DNA of 48,399 nt from a virus: positions 1 through 48,399 of IMG/VR virus record IMGVR_UViG_3300042691_016077, one strand, 5' to 3'. Numbering within the stretch: the first letter of the stretch is position 1; the number at the start of each line of letters is the position of its first letter. The notes under the pieces are model-generated. The model had not been told where the DNA came from. It did not search any database and saw only the letters and a program-made list of their open reading frames with translations. A program made the translations under genes and the position numbers. Shown here piece after piece: positions 33,137 to 41,509 of this stretch.

Positions 33137-34516
33137 ATGAATAATAACTATTACGATAGACTTTTTAAAAAAATTCTGAACGAAACTTTAGAAGAAAAAG
33201 CAAATTCACTTGTGAAAACACTAAAATTAAATAAAGATTCAGAATTTGATTATGTACAAGAAGATGATGATTTTTTAGGTATGGATAAATTTAATAAATA
33301 CAGACGAGACACAGAGTACAAATCTAAAAAAGATGCTAGAAGAATGGCAGATAGAGATATGTCTAAACACTTCAAGAGTCCAGGAGATCCTTGGGCAACA
33401 GATGTTAATCCATCTGAAAAATGGCCAAAACATAAATTACCATATGACACCAAATTCAATTTTGATGAATTATCTGAAGGAGCTGAAGTATGTAATGAGT
33501 GTGGGTTAGGAATGATGATGGAAGGCGAATGTAATGAGTGTGGTTATAGAAAAATGTCAATGAAAGAAAGTAAAGAAAAATGTAACGAATGTGGTATGGG
33601 AACTATGAAAGAGGGTGAATGCAATGAGTGTGGTTATAGAAAAATGTCTATGGAAGAACATAAAAAATTATCAAATAAACAAAAATATATAGCAGGTCAA
33701 GAAAAACCATATGATGAAATCGGATCAAATGATTTAAGAAAATTAAGAGCAAAAAAAACAGAAACTAAAGAAAGCGGTTTTCCAGATTTAAGTGGTGATA
33801 AAAGAGTCACTAGAAAAGATGTTTTGATAGGTAGAGGAGTTTTAGACAAAAAAGGAAATAAAATAAAAAGAAAACAAAACGAAACCGTTTATAGAATTTA
33901 TAGTGGTAAAGAGTCTGCCGTTTTTACAGAAAATGAAGTTATTGATATGATTGAACAATTTGTTAATGAAGAAAAACAAAAATTCAAAAAAGGTCAAACA
34001 CCAGCTGGATATGAGGCATACGAAAAAGCTGTAAAACAATCTAAAAAAAACAATGACGATTATATTAATTCAGTATTGAAAAAAATTAAAGACTATACAA
34101 AAACAGGTTCTGAAACAACATATGAAATGAATCCAGAAAGTTTCCCACAAGGAAATGGTGAGTTTAAAGAATCTGAAAAGAAAGCTTACTCAACATCTAA
34201 AGAAGGGACAGATTGGAATTACGAATACGCTGGACAAATGGTACCAGATTTTGATCCACCTATGCCAAGTAAAGAAAGATTTAAAAAACAAATTGAAGGA
34301 TCAGCAGAAAACGCTAACGTACAAGGATGGGGTAATAGCGTAAAAACAAAAACTAATTCTAAATTTGCTAAAATATTTGATAAAGATCCACTTGGTAAAG
34401 CTAAAGACGAAACTTACAAAAGAGCTGATCAACCTGTTACATTATCAAAGGGAAAATTAAAAGAAGATTTTGATAGAATTAAAGAGTTAATGAAATATAA
34501 TGATAAGACTCAATAA
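33137..34516 (+). CDS. Lys/Glu-rich protein with duplicated zinc-ribbon repeat and N-terminal tag
   Basis: The product has 459 residues. The tag-like start (YYDRLFKKILNETLEEKANS, ~5-24) resembles those of the 28733, 38123 and 43701 products. Residues ~117-175 contain two ~30-residue copies with CNECG...GECNECGYRKMSM; each has four Cys in two CxxC pairs and so can bind one zinc. The rest is Lys/Glu-rich and disordered-looking, with a second helical patch (ENEVIDMIEQFVNEEKQKFK). The highly charged composition resembles scaffolding or core proteins, but this is inference. Its stop lies 27 bases before the hairpin at 34543. Confidence 0.55.
   Translation: MNNNYYDRLFKKILNETLEEKANSLVKTLKLNKDSEFDYVQEDDDFLGMDKFNKYRRDTEYKSKKDARRMADRDMSKHFKSPGDPWATDVNPSEKWPKHKLPYDTKFNFDELSEGAEVCNECGLGMMMEGECNECGYRKMSMKESKEKCNECGMGTMKEGECNECGYRKMSMEEHKKLSNKQKYIAGQEKPYDEIGSNDLRKLRAKKTETKESGFPDLSGDKRVTRKDVLIGRGVLDKKGNKIKRKQNETVYRIYSGKESAVFTENEVIDMIEQFVNEEKQKFKKGQTPAGYEAYEKAVKQSKKNNDDYINSVLKKIKDYTKTGSETTYEMNPESFPQGNGEFKESEKKAYSTSKEGTDWNYEYAGQMVPDFDPPMPSKERFKKQIEGSAENANVQGWGNSVKTKTNSKFAKIFDKDPLGKAKDETYKRADQPVTLSKGKLKEDFDRIKELMKYNDKTQ
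33491..33661 (+). repeat. 90-base direct repeat encoding the doubled Cys4 ribbon
   Basis: Copy 1 starts at 33491 (TGTAATGAGTGTGG) and copy 2 at 33581 (TGTAACGAATGTGG). The phase is 90 bases (30 residues) and each contains a second TGTAATGAGTGTGG-like or TGCAATGAGTGTGG unit. The high DNA similarity suggests a fairly recent internal duplication. Confidence 0.75.
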
Positions 34517-34542
34517 TTTACAAAAAATAAATTAAACTTATA

Positions 34543-34579
34543 ATTCTCCATAGGAACTTTCTTATGGAGAATTTTTTTA
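34543..34579 (+). terminator. Terminator hairpin containing the start codon of the next gene
   Basis: ATTCTCCATA (34543-34552) pairs with TATGGAGAAT (34563-34572) around a 10-base loop and is followed by a run of T (34572-34578). It ends the 33137 unit. The right arm includes the ATG (34564-34566) of the next gene, so any read-through RNA would have its start codon buried in the stem. Confidence 0.8.
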
Positions 34580-35034
34580 ATTATATAAGTAAACCTTTGG
34601 ACAACGAGGATGTTGACATATGGTTCAGAACAAATAACATCATAATAGAGAAGATGGAACTCTACTATGATATTATATTTTCTCTATTTAAAAACATTTC
34701 AGACACTTATTTAGGTGATGATGAAAATACCCGACAAGAAACCAAAATACAATTAACTGACGAAGATAAATTAAACCATTTTTCTTGGTGTTGGAAAAAG
34801 TTAATTGACGAGTTCAAAAAAGAAGGTCTTATTATAAATGAAGTTGGTGAACATAGGGATTATCTATATGACTTTTTTTCAGATATATTTTATAACCAAA
34901 AGGACAGTAAAATTAGAAACTCAATAGATGTTTTTTTTACTGATATATTTGATATGAAAAAACCTTTCACCAAGTCTGACTTAGATATGATTTCAACAAT
35001 TTACAAATCCCTAGATAAAAATATCGTGTATTAA
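34564..35034 (+). CDS. Conserved-looking hypothetical protein
   Basis: The product has 156 residues: MENFFNYISKPLDNEDVDIW, then FRTNNIIIEKMELYYDIIFS, mostly helical, acidic and aromatic. The N-terminal F-x-Y-x-S-K-P-L ... W string looks conserved, which supports this ATG even though it lies in the terminator stem. The next possible in-frame Met is residue 31 and would delete that string. No function is known. It stands alone, 60 bases before the histone-like gene. Confidence 0.55.
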   Translation: MENFFNYISKPLDNEDVDIWFRTNNIIIEKMELYYDIIFSLFKNISDTYLGDDENTRQETKIQLTDEDKLNHFSWCWKKLIDEFKKEGLIINEVGEHRDYLYDFFSDIFYNQKDSKIRNSIDVFFTDIFDMKKPFTKSDLDMISTIYKSLDKNIVY

Positions 35035-35093
35035 GTTTACTATCTAGAAAAAAAAACTTATATTATCTTTAATAAACAAATTAAAATAAAAAA

Positions 35094-35267
35094 ATGGAAA
35101 CAATAGAGCAAATTAAAACATTAACAGAACAATTAAGTCAAGACGCGACTAAATTTTATGCTGGTAATAAAACAGCTGGCACTAGAGCTAGAAAAACTTC
35201 ACAAGAATTACGTGAACTTTTGAAGAAATTAAGAGGTGAGATTTTAGAATCAAGAAAAACTAATTAA
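35094..35267 (+). CDS. Histone H1-like DNA-binding protein
   Basis: The product has 57 residues: METIEQIKTLTEQLSQDATK, then FYAGNKTAGTRARKTSQELR, ending ELLKKLRGEILESRKTN. The pattern KF(Y)..GNKTAGTRARK...L..L....R.EI.ES.K is the Bacteroidota histone H1-like family (small, basic nucleoid proteins). It may compact phage DNA or displace host nucleoid proteins. It is too short to be listed by many gene finders. A TATCTTTA box at 35064-35071, one base off TANNTTTG, precedes it. Confidence 0.7.
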   Translation: METIEQIKTLTEQLSQDATKFYAGNKTAGTRARKTSQELRELLKKLRGEILESRKTN

Positions 35268-35268
35268 T

Positions 35269-35460
35269 ATGTTGTCTTTGGGTAATTTACTTCTTTTTAT
35301 GTTTATATTTTCAATAGTAAACATAACTAGACTAGGACTTTTATTTTTGATTTCAATATTTCAAAACCCACCCAGAAAACTAGAGATTAATAAATATGAA
35401 ACTTTTTACTACCTATTTTTAATTTCTTACATAATAACATTTATAATTAATAAAAACTAA
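35269..35460 (+). CDS. Small two-helix membrane protein
   Basis: The product has 63 residues. There are hydrophobic helices at ~5-30 (LLLFMFIFSIVNITRLGLLF) and ~45-60 (FYYLFLISYIITFII), separated by a polar NPPRKLEINKYET turn. It could be a holin-like or other membrane-active protein, but it is distant from the endolysin. It starts one base after the histone-like gene's stop and overlaps the next gene by one base. Confidence 0.5.
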   Translation: MLSLGNLLLFMFIFSIVNITRLGLLFLISIFQNPPRKLEINKYETFYYLFLISYIITFIINKN

Positions 35461-35897
35461 TGAGTTTGTTTAAAGAATTTGAAGGATTATTTCCTTATTT
35501 GATTTCAGTTAGAAAGTTAAAAACATATTTATCTTTTGACATTGAATTTCCGGAAACCTGGAAGTTACCAAAAAAATATGTAAATGAAGAAAGAGTTGTT
35601 GAAAATAGTAAACAAAAGGATGGAGTTAGGAATTTTAGTTTTGTTTCAGAGTTTAATGAATCATCGGTTGACGAACTAATTTCAAACATAAAAAACATCA
35701 TCCACTACAATAAAGAAAGAGAGGAGAAAGAAAGATTGTTTGAAAATAAAGTTAATGAGTTAAAGAGAATTTTTGAAAAACAAAATTTACAAAATTTACA
35801 GGATCTAAAATTTGAAATGACATCAAAAATTAAATTTGAAGATGAAGAAGAAACTACAGACACGGGAGGAACACCTCCAGATATGGTTACAAAATGA
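35460..35897 (+). CDS. Hypothetical protein
   Basis: The product has 145 residues. The N-terminus LFKEFEGLFPYLISVRKLKT, with DIEFPETWKLPKKYV next, looks like a compact conserved domain. The second half is a charged coiled coil and an acidic tail (FEDEEETTDTGGTPPDMVT). No function is recognised. An overlapping frame (35842-36039) continues coiled-coil-like coding past the stop, in a different phase, which may mark a recent frameshift. Confidence 0.55.
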   Translation: MSLFKEFEGLFPYLISVRKLKTYLSFDIEFPETWKLPKKYVNEERVVENSKQKDGVRNFSFVSEFNESSVDELISNIKNIIHYNKEREEKERLFENKVNELKRIFEKQNLQNLQDLKFEMTSKIKFEDEEETTDTGGTPPDMVTK

Positions 35898-36039
35898 ATC
35901 TGAAAAGGATAAGAACGCCCTTGAAAACGAAAAAAATAATTTAATTCAAGAGATACGAAAATTAAAAAAAGAGGATTTATTACCCAAAGAAGAAAAACTT
36001 AGCATATGGCAGAGAATAAAAAAGACATTAGTGGGGTAA
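35842..36039 (+). CDS. Small overlapping Lys/Glu-rich protein or displaced C-terminus
   Basis: This frame gives 65 residues from the ATG at 35842 (a further ATG lies at 35836): MKKKLQTREEHLQIWLQNES, then a strongly coiled-coil region (NALENEKNNLIQEIRKLKKE) ending IWQRIKKTLVG. It overlaps the 35460 gene by 56 bases in another phase and the 36006 gene by 34. The last ~45 residues look like real coding sequence; the first ~20 are shared with the acidic tail of the other gene. It may be a real overlapping gene, or the original end of the 35460 protein shifted by an indel. Confidence 0.4.
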   Translation: MKKKLQTREEHLQIWLQNESEKDKNALENEKNNLIQEIRKLKKEDLLPKEEKLSIWQRIKKTLVG

Positions 36040-36323
36040 TTGAAAACATTGCGTTTGCAACAGACAAATTGCAATCAACATATCCGATTGGAAAAATAGC
36101 GATTATAATTGAATTAAGCCACCAAAAGTTTATTGAGGCACAATTTGATTTAGATATGTATAGTGAGTCAACAGACCAATTCAAAATTGACATTTCAGAT
36201 GTTGAGGTTATCTTCATTAAAGAAAATACTTTAAAACCCCAAGAAGAAGTTAAACAAGAACCACCTAAAAAGAATTTTTTTAAAAAACTTTCTTCAGTCC
36301 TATTTTCTAAAAAAAGTAGTTGA
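36006..36323 (+). CDS. Hypothetical protein
   Basis: The product has 105 residues (MAENKKDISGVIENIAFATD ... IGKIAIIIELSHQKFIEAQF), a compact alpha/beta domain followed by a basic amphipathic tail (FFKKLSSVLFSKKSS). The amphipathic Lys-rich end resembles that of the preceding frame (IWQRIKKTLVG), possibly for membrane contact. It runs into the minus-strand gene by 24 bases at its end. Confidence 0.5.
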   Translation: MAENKKDISGVIENIAFATDKLQSTYPIGKIAIIIELSHQKFIEAQFDLDMYSESTDQFKIDISDVEVIFIKENTLKPQEEVKQEPPKKNFFKKLSSVLFSKKSS

Positions 36324-36938
36324 TTGTTTATATAACGATTTTTTTGAAATACCTTTAGACTCCAAAAGAGAATAAAGGTATTTTTTTTGTTGTATAGATG
36401 AATCTGTCACTAAAATACAGTTAGTCTTTTTTTTGTCTTTTAAATACTGCTCAAATATCTCAAAAAACCTAAAACAATCTGAATCACTTTTAAGTGAAAA
36501 TAAAAAAACATTTTCATCTTCCTGGACAAAAAATTTATTATTAATTTTTGAAACTATTTTAATGGTATTGCTAGAAATGTATTTTTTATAAAAAGTCTCA
36601 AACGTAAGTCTAGAGTTTTTATTAATATCGTAGATTAATTCCTCAACTTTATAGTTAGAAATTTTTAAAATTCTTACATTGTCTTCATCTGTTTGAATCC
36701 TAACTTGTCTCCCCAATTCATCTCTAACAAAGTATAGTTCAAATTCGGACGGTTGATTATCTATGAGACCAATTTCATATTCAGTTACAATTCCATTCTC
36801 AATTCCTTTATTAAAAATAATCTTATTACTATCGTCAATTAATTTTTGATAAAAATTTTGAGCTCTTTCTAATGTTTTGAAAGATTTTAAAATTTTCTTT
36901 CTTTCTTTATTTTTAAAAAGAATTACAGTATATTTCAT
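36300..36938 (-). CDS. Hypothetical protein
   Basis: The product has 212 residues: MKYTVILFKNKERKKILKSF and so on, with NYKVEELIYDINKNSRLTFE in the middle. It contains mostly helical, charged sequence and no motif I know. It is convergent with the 36006 gene (24-base tail overlap) and divergent from DnaJ, 32 bases apart. A sense TATTTAT element (36945-36951) lies 6 bases upstream of its ATG. Confidence 0.5.
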   Translation of the reverse strand: MKYTVILFKNKERKKILKSFKTLERAQNFYQKLIDDSNKIIFNKGIENGIVTEYEIGLIDNQPSEFELYFVRDELGRQVRIQTDEDNVRILKISNYKVEELIYDINKNSRLTFETFYKKYISSNTIKIVSKINNKFFVQEDENVFLFSLKSDSDCFRFFEIFEQYLKDKKKTNCILVTDSSIQQKKYLYSLLESKGISKKSLYKQSTTFFRK

Positions 36939-36970
36939 ATTAGAATAAATATAAAAAAAAATTTAGATAA

Positions 36971-37882
36971 ATGAATTCTGAAAATTATTATGAAGCATTA
37001 GGTGTTGATAAAAACGCATCTCAAGACGACATAAAAAAAGCATATAGAACTTTAGCAAAAGAAAATCACCCAGATAAAGGAGGAGATCCAGAGAAGTTTA
37101 AAAAAATATCCGTTGCATATGATGTATTAGGTGATGAACAAAAAAGAAAAGAGTATGATAATCCAGCAATGGGTTCATTTGGTGGGTTTGGGTTTAACGA
37201 CATCTTCAATCAAATGTTTAATCAAAGACAAAATAGAGTACACGACACTGTAATAAATTTAGACATTACGGTTTTTGAATCGTTTTTAGCAATCAATAAA
37301 AAAATTAAGTATAAAGTAAAAGAAAAATGTGGTGGTTGTAATGGACAAGGGGGTGAAAAAAAAACTTGTACAACTTGTAATGGTAATGGTCAAATTGTAG
37401 TCCAAGTAGGTTCTGGTATGTTTGTCCAGATGATGCAAGTCAATTGTACGACTTGTAATGGACAAGGATTTATTTTTATCAAAAAATGTAACATATGTCA
37501 AGGTACTGCCTCAACAGATAAATTAGAAGATTTAGACATTAAAATACCACACGGGATTGATAATGGACAATTTTTGAGGATGCAAGGTAAAGGTGATTAT
37601 AAAAATGGTATGGTGGGGAATTTGGTAATTAGAATTAATTTAATAGAAAATGATAATTTTCAAAAACACGGTAATCATTTAATATATACTAAAACATTTA
37701 CATTGGAAGAAATACAACAAGACTCATTTGACATCCCACATCCAAACGGTAAAATAAATGTAAAATTTCCAAAAACTACAGACACATCTAAACCTATGAG
37801 AGTCAAAGATAAAGGGTTTAAAATTGAGGGTCAACAAGGAGACTTGTTAATTAATCAATTTTTGAAATTTACAAGGAATTAA
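36971..37882 (+). CDS. dnaJ: DnaJ-type co-chaperone (J domain and zinc fingers)
   Basis: The product has 303 residues. The J domain ~4-68 contains [20 protein letters not shown] and NHPDKGG (HPD present), which stimulates Hsp70 ATPase. A short Gly/Phe-rich linker ([11 protein letters not shown]) follows. Four cysteine motifs ([33 protein letters not shown]) form two zinc sites. The C-terminal substrate-binding domain is shortened; the total is about 70 residues shorter than typical bacterial DnaJ. It likely recruits host Hsp70 for phage assembly or replication. It has no adjacent dnaK in the window. Confidence 0.92.
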   Translation: MNSENYYEALGVDKNASQDDIKKAYRTLAKENHPDKGGDPEKFKKISVAYDVLGDEQKRKEYDNPAMGSFGGFGFNDIFNQMFNQRQNRVHDTVINLDITVFESFLAINKKIKYKVKEKCGGCNGQGGEKKTCTTCNGNGQIVVQVGSGMFVQMMQVNCTTCNGQGFIFIKKCNICQGTASTDKLEDLDIKIPHGIDNGQFLRMQGKGDYKNGMVGNLVIRINLIENDNFQKHGNHLIYTKTFTLEEIQQDSFDIPHPNGKINVKFPKTTDTSKPMRVKDKGFKIEGQQGDLLINQFLKFTRN

Positions 37883-38025
37883 AATAAAGATATTATATCA
37901 CTAACCAAAGAAATCAGACCATATATCATAAGACTTAGGGTTACAAATCCTGTGATTAATAAAATATTAAATTTACTTTTACCTTTTTGTTTACAGGCTT
38001 GACAGCCGACTTTAGTTGCTTCCAT
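37879..38025 (-). CDS. Small single-span membrane protein with CxxC
   Basis: The product has 48 residues: [20 protein letters not shown], then a hydrophobic helix [20 protein letters not shown] and a short end. CQAC at the N-terminus followed by a basic patch and one membrane helix is a plausible conserved small phage protein. The stop overlaps the DnaJ stop in opposite orientation. It fills the gap 37883-38122 apart from ~100 AT-rich bases with no further feature. Confidence 0.6.
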   Translation of the reverse strand: MEATKVGCQACKQKGKSKFNILLITGFVTLSLMIYGLISLVSDIISLF

Positions 38026-38101
38026 TTTTCTTTTTTTATTAAAATAGCGGTAATCATTTTACTAATAAATAATTAATTCTTATTTTTTTTATTAACGAGA
38101 A

Positions 38102-38108
38102 TATTTAT
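38102..38108 (+). promoter_or_regulatory. TATTTAT element upstream of the 38123 gene
   Basis: TATTTAT (in GAATATTTATTAAATAAAA) lies 14 bases before the ATG. It shows almost the same spacing and context as that upstream of 33137 (also 14 bases, both continued by AAATAAAAT), which strengthens the case for a real element. Confidence 0.4.
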
Positions 38109-38122
38109 TAAATAAAATACTT

Positions 38123-40216
38123 ATGGAATTAGTTGGAATTTTATCAAAAGTTGTAAAAGAAAGTTTAACCACAAAAAAAATATTATTAGAATATCCTGAA
38201 TCAACGGTAAAAAGATTACTTGATAAGTTTTCTCAAGGTACTGATGATACTGAAGAGGAAATCAGAAAAGTAATTGCTGACTTTGAAAGATTTAAAGGTG
38301 GTTTTGCTACAGATGAAAAAAATGAACTTAAGCAACTTAACGACCAGTTAAAAACTTTAGAACCGTCTTCTCAAGAGTATAAAGATTTACAAACTAGAAT
38401 CCGTGACTTAAACAAAACGGTACAAGATACTCTAGACATATTCAAATACGACTATGAAAGTTTAAAAAATCTTACAGCAGAAAAAGATACAAAACAAAAA
38501 ACCAAAAAAACACTTGAGTCTTTGGTACAAGACTATGTACAAAAATACAAAGGTACTGATTTACAAATGACTAAAACTAACGTAAAAAAGTTTTTTGAAG
38601 TCAAGACCCATTTACCCGAAGTTAGAGAGTTTAAAAAAGAAATAACATCTTTCAACCCAGCCCAACTAAATGAGCTAGTTGGGAAATATTTCTCAACTTT
38701 TAATAACCAAGGTGTGAATGAATATGTTATTGCTATTGCTCAAAAATTTCACGAAGAAAAACCAGATGAGGATGTAATGACAACACTTCTCCCAAGAGCA
38801 AAACGATTTGCAAGACATTTTGAATTAATCCCACTTAATGCTAAATTAAGTAAGTATATGACTTTTGAAGAGTTTGAACACGTTGTTGATGGTTATACAC
38901 CAATGGAAGAAAGTGATTATACCATACCAGAAATTGATACAAGTGATGTCAATATTCCGTATGAAGATGATAACGTATTAATTTTTGCTCCAGACGAAAA
39001 ACAAAAATGTATCAATATTAGAAAAAAACATGCTCCAGATAGAAGATGGTGTACATCTTGGGAGGGAGCAGGAAACTATTATTACAATTATAGATTAAAT
39101 CAAAACCTTACTTTATATTACATTATTAATAAAACTTTACCATCTTCAGATACAAATTACGCTTCAGTAATTTTGGTTGATAGATATGGTGAAATGAGAC
39201 TTGCAGACGGAACTAACTCTGGACGGTATTCAGGGAGTCAAGTAGTTCCTTGGAGTGAAATTTTATCAAAAATACCAGTATTAAAAGGAAAAGAACAATA
39301 CCTAGAAGCGAAACCATTCTCAACTGAAGATATGGATAAAATGCAAAGATATAAACAACTTAATTTAAGAACCACAGATCCAGTTGCGGAATTGGGTGGT
39401 GAAAAAGAAGTTGAGATGTGGTTAGAACTAAGAAGTCCAGATTTGTCAAGTACTCAAAATGGTGATGAAATATTTAGAAATTTACCAGAAGAATCACAAA
39501 AAAAGTATATTGGTTTGGGTAATGACTTAACACCTAGAATGATTAAAAATTTAAGTGATGACGCAACCAACCCAAATAATCCTGGTATGGCCAAAGCACA
39601 ATCTATTTTGACTTATTATGCCGGAAAAAAACGTGACAAATTATTACAAAAATCATTAAAGGAATTATCAGATAAAGATGTTGCACTCATAGTAAGTGAT
39701 GAAATGAAACAGTACTTACCTGATTTAAAAAGAAGATATATTAGTGAGTTAGGTAGTGATATTGATCCAAGTTATACTTTAATTGAATACCCTACTAGTG
39801 TTACAGGAAAGTTCATTAGAATTTTTGGTCCAGACGAACTATTTGAATTTTTACCAGAAGATATTGGGTTCTTACAAATTGAAAATAAGTCAAGTGAAGA
39901 TTGGGTAATTAAAATTCCAGAATCATTTGACCGATTTAGTCAATTGACAACTTTAGTTTTTGAAAACTGTATAAAAGAATTACCAGAGTCAATTGGAAAT
40001 ATAAGAGGTTTACACTTTTTAAATTTGACAAACAATAAACATATGACAAAATTACCAAAAAGTATTGTTAATTTAAGATGTTTAGATTTTATGTCAGTAC
40101 TTGGAACACCAATTGTTTTTGAAAAACTACCAGAAGAATTTAGAAAATATTGGAATTATGATAAAGAAGGTTTCTGGGAACCTAACTATCCAGAAGAAAT
40201 GAAACAACACTGTTAA
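38123..40216 (+). CDS. Large multidomain protein: tag, coiled coil, WCTS domain and leucine-rich repeats
   Basis: The product has 697 residues. Residues 1-35 (LSKVVKESLTTKKILLEYPE) match the shared N-terminal tag. Residues ~50-170 are coiled coil. Residues ~280-390 hold a compact domain with CINIRKKHAPDRRWCTSWEG (~300-319) and LTLYYIINKTLPSS (~330-343). This Trp-Cys-Thr motif recurs, as far as I remember, in large proteins of T4-like phages, with unknown role. Residues ~620-690 are leucine-rich repeats (IPESFDRFSQLTTLVFENC; ELPESIGNIRGLHFLNLTNN; KLPKSIVNLRCLDFMSV). LRRs in phages are rare and usually bind proteins. A candidate packaged or injected polyvalent protein; function inferred. Confidence 0.6.
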   Translation: MELVGILSKVVKESLTTKKILLEYPESTVKRLLDKFSQGTDDTEEEIRKVIADFERFKGGFATDEKNELKQLNDQLKTLEPSSQEYKDLQTRIRDLNKTVQDTLDIFKYDYESLKNLTAEKDTKQKTKKTLESLVQDYVQKYKGTDLQMTKTNVKKFFEVKTHLPEVREFKKEITSFNPAQLNELVGKYFSTFNNQGVNEYVIAIAQKFHEEKPDEDVMTTLLPRAKRFARHFELIPLNAKLSKYMTFEEFEHVVDGYTPMEESDYTIPEIDTSDVNIPYEDDNVLIFAPDEKQKCINIRKKHAPDRRWCTSWEGAGNYYYNYRLNQNLTLYYIINKTLPSSDTNYASVILVDRYGEMRLADGTNSGRYSGSQVVPWSEILSKIPVLKGKEQYLEAKPFSTEDMDKMQRYKQLNLRTTDPVAELGGEKEVEMWLELRSPDLSSTQNGDEIFRNLPEESQKKYIGLGNDLTPRMIKNLSDDATNPNNPGMAKAQSILTYYAGKKRDKLLQKSLKELSDKDVALIVSDEMKQYLPDLKRRYISELGSDIDPSYTLIEYPTSVTGKFIRIFGPDELFEFLPEDIGFLQIENKSSEDWVIKIPESFDRFSQLTTLVFENCIKELPESIGNIRGLHFLNLTNNKHMTKLPKSIVNLRCLDFMSVLGTPIVFEKLPEEFRKYWNYDKEGFWEPNYPEEMKQHC

Positions 40217-40226
40217 TTTATATTTT

Positions 40227-40517
40227 ATGAAAAATGTTGATTTAGAAATTTATATATCACAACTTATAAGTTTCTTTGAAAATAATCCAAATGATTTAAT
40301 GGACTTAATAGGTTCCTTACAAAAAGACGATTTTTATAAAAAAATAAGAGAACGATGTGAAAAAAACGTTGAAGAAGGAAATGATATGGTTCTAACTAAA
40401 GACCAAATTGTAAACATAGTTATTGATTTAAAAATACCAGTAATAAAAAAAGAAAAACGTAACTATCTAGAAAACATAATTCAAAAAACGACATTTGGTG
40501 ATATAATTTTAAATTAA
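40227..40517 (+). CDS. Hypothetical protein
   Basis: The product has 96 residues (MKNVDLEIYISQLISFFENN ... KIREKNVEEG-like helical middle), charged and helical, ending YLENIIQKTTFGDIIL. No family recognised. It is 10 bases downstream of the LRR gene and followed by a promoter-like region. Confidence 0.5.
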   Translation: MKNVDLEIYISQLISFFENNPNDLMDLIGSLQKDDFYKKIRERCEKNVEEGNDMVLTKDQIVNIVIDLKIPVIKKEKRNYLENIIQKTTFGDIILN

Positions 40518-40548
40518 TTTCACATTTAAAAAAAAATTCATATATTTG
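40518..40548 (+). promoter_or_regulatory. Bacteroidota-type promoter (TTTC-N19-TATATTTG)
   Basis: TATATTTG at 40541-40548 matches TANNTTTG; 19 bases upstream lies TTTC (40518-40521), one base off TTTG. It is 22 bases before the next gene and likely drives the thioredoxin-glutaredoxin unit. Confidence 0.55.
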
Positions 40549-40570
40549 TTCTATTATTAATAAATAAAAG

Positions 40571-40924
40571 ATGGAATTCAAAGAGTATTTTAGTGTAGAA
40601 TCCGAGTTTTTAAAAACTATTTCTGAAAATGAAAAAAAGTTTCTTTCAAAAACAAGAATTCAAGGATCACTAAATTTAACACCAGAATTACTTCTTACTA
40701 AAAACTTCATTTTAGAATATTGTTATAGTAGAGTATATGAAAACAATTTTTTATATCTAGATGCTATTTTTAGAAATAAGTCAGACATCTTTATATATTT
40801 ATCAAAAAAGGATATAGCAGAATTAAATTATCAAACAATGATTTATTTTGAACCAAATAAAATAGAAGAAACAAAGTTCTTCATAAAAAATTTACTTAAA
40901 TTAAAAGAAAACAATGGAAATTAA
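40571..40924 (+). CDS. Hypothetical protein
   Basis: The product has 117 residues. MEFKEYFSVESEFLKTISEN... ends KFFIKNLLKLKENNGN. It is helical with aromatic residues and shows no known domain. It is the first gene of the Trx/Grx transcript and overlaps thioredoxin by 11 bases, so it is translated with it. Confidence 0.5.
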   Translation: MEFKEYFSVESEFLKTISENEKKFLSKTRIQGSLNLTPELLLTKNFILEYCYSRVYENNFLYLDAIFRNKSDIFIYLSKKDIAELNYQTMIYFEPNKIEETKFFIKNLLKLKENNGN

Positions 40925-41228
40925 CAGTGTAGACTTACAAGAAAAAATCAACAAAGGTGAAAAAATTATTGTTGAATTTTGGGCAGAATGGTGTGGACCT
41001 TGCAGAATGATGAAACCAACATTTGAAAAAGTTGCTAACCAAAATACAACAGATGTTCAGATGTATACAATGAATGTGGATCTTAATAAAGAAGCAAGTG
41101 TTGCCCTTGGTATTAGAAGCATCCCAACAACAAAAGTGTTCAACGCAGGACAACTTATTGAAACAAAAGTAGGTATGTTAAGTGAAGGACAAATAAACGG
41201 ATTAGTAACTGAATTAATTAATGGATAA
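40914..41228 (+). CDS. Thioredoxin
   Basis: The product has 104 residues with FWAEWCGPCRMMKPTFEKV (~24-42), the canonical WCGPC redox site, and RSIPTTKVF (~71-79) giving the cis-Pro. Complete thioredoxin fold length. It reduces ribonucleotide reductase or other targets, and in some phages acts as a polymerase processivity factor; which applies here cannot be told. It overlaps the next gene (glutaredoxin) by 8 bases. Confidence 0.92.
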   Translation: MEINSVDLQEKINKGEKIIVEFWAEWCGPCRMMKPTFEKVANQNTTDVQMYTMNVDLNKEASVALGIRSIPTTKVFNAGQLIETKVGMLSEGQINGLVTELING

Positions 41229-41505
41229 GATTGCTGTCGTGTTCTCAATGAAAGGTTGTCCATTCTGTGTAGAACTTAAAGAAATGTTAGAAAAAGAGGG
41301 TATTCCTTTTTTTGATAGAGATATACACGAACATAAAGAAGAGTATCAAATGTTTGTTGAAGTAACTGGTAATGATTTTGTACCCTCATTTATGTTAATT
41401 GAAAATCCAGATACAGAACCAAAAACGGAACTGTATGCGCCGGATAGAGACTTCCAAAATATTAATGAAGGGTTTGATATAATAAAATCGTTTGTTAAAG
41501 GATAA
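41221..41505 (+). CDS. Glutaredoxin-like protein
   Basis: The product has 94 residues. MKGCPFCVELKEMLEKEGIP (~10-29) carries the CPFC active site. FVPSFMLIEN (~58-67) gives the cis-Pro turn. A glutaredoxin or NrdH-like electron donor for ribonucleotide reductase is likely. It is paired with thioredoxin and followed by a strong terminator. No ribonucleotide reductase is in the window. Confidence 0.85.
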   Translation: MDKIAVVFSMKGCPFCVELKEMLEKEGIPFFDRDIHEHKEEYQMFVEVTGNDFVPSFMLIENPDTEPKTELYAPDRDFQNINEGFDIIKSFVKG

Positions 41506-41509
41506 TAAA

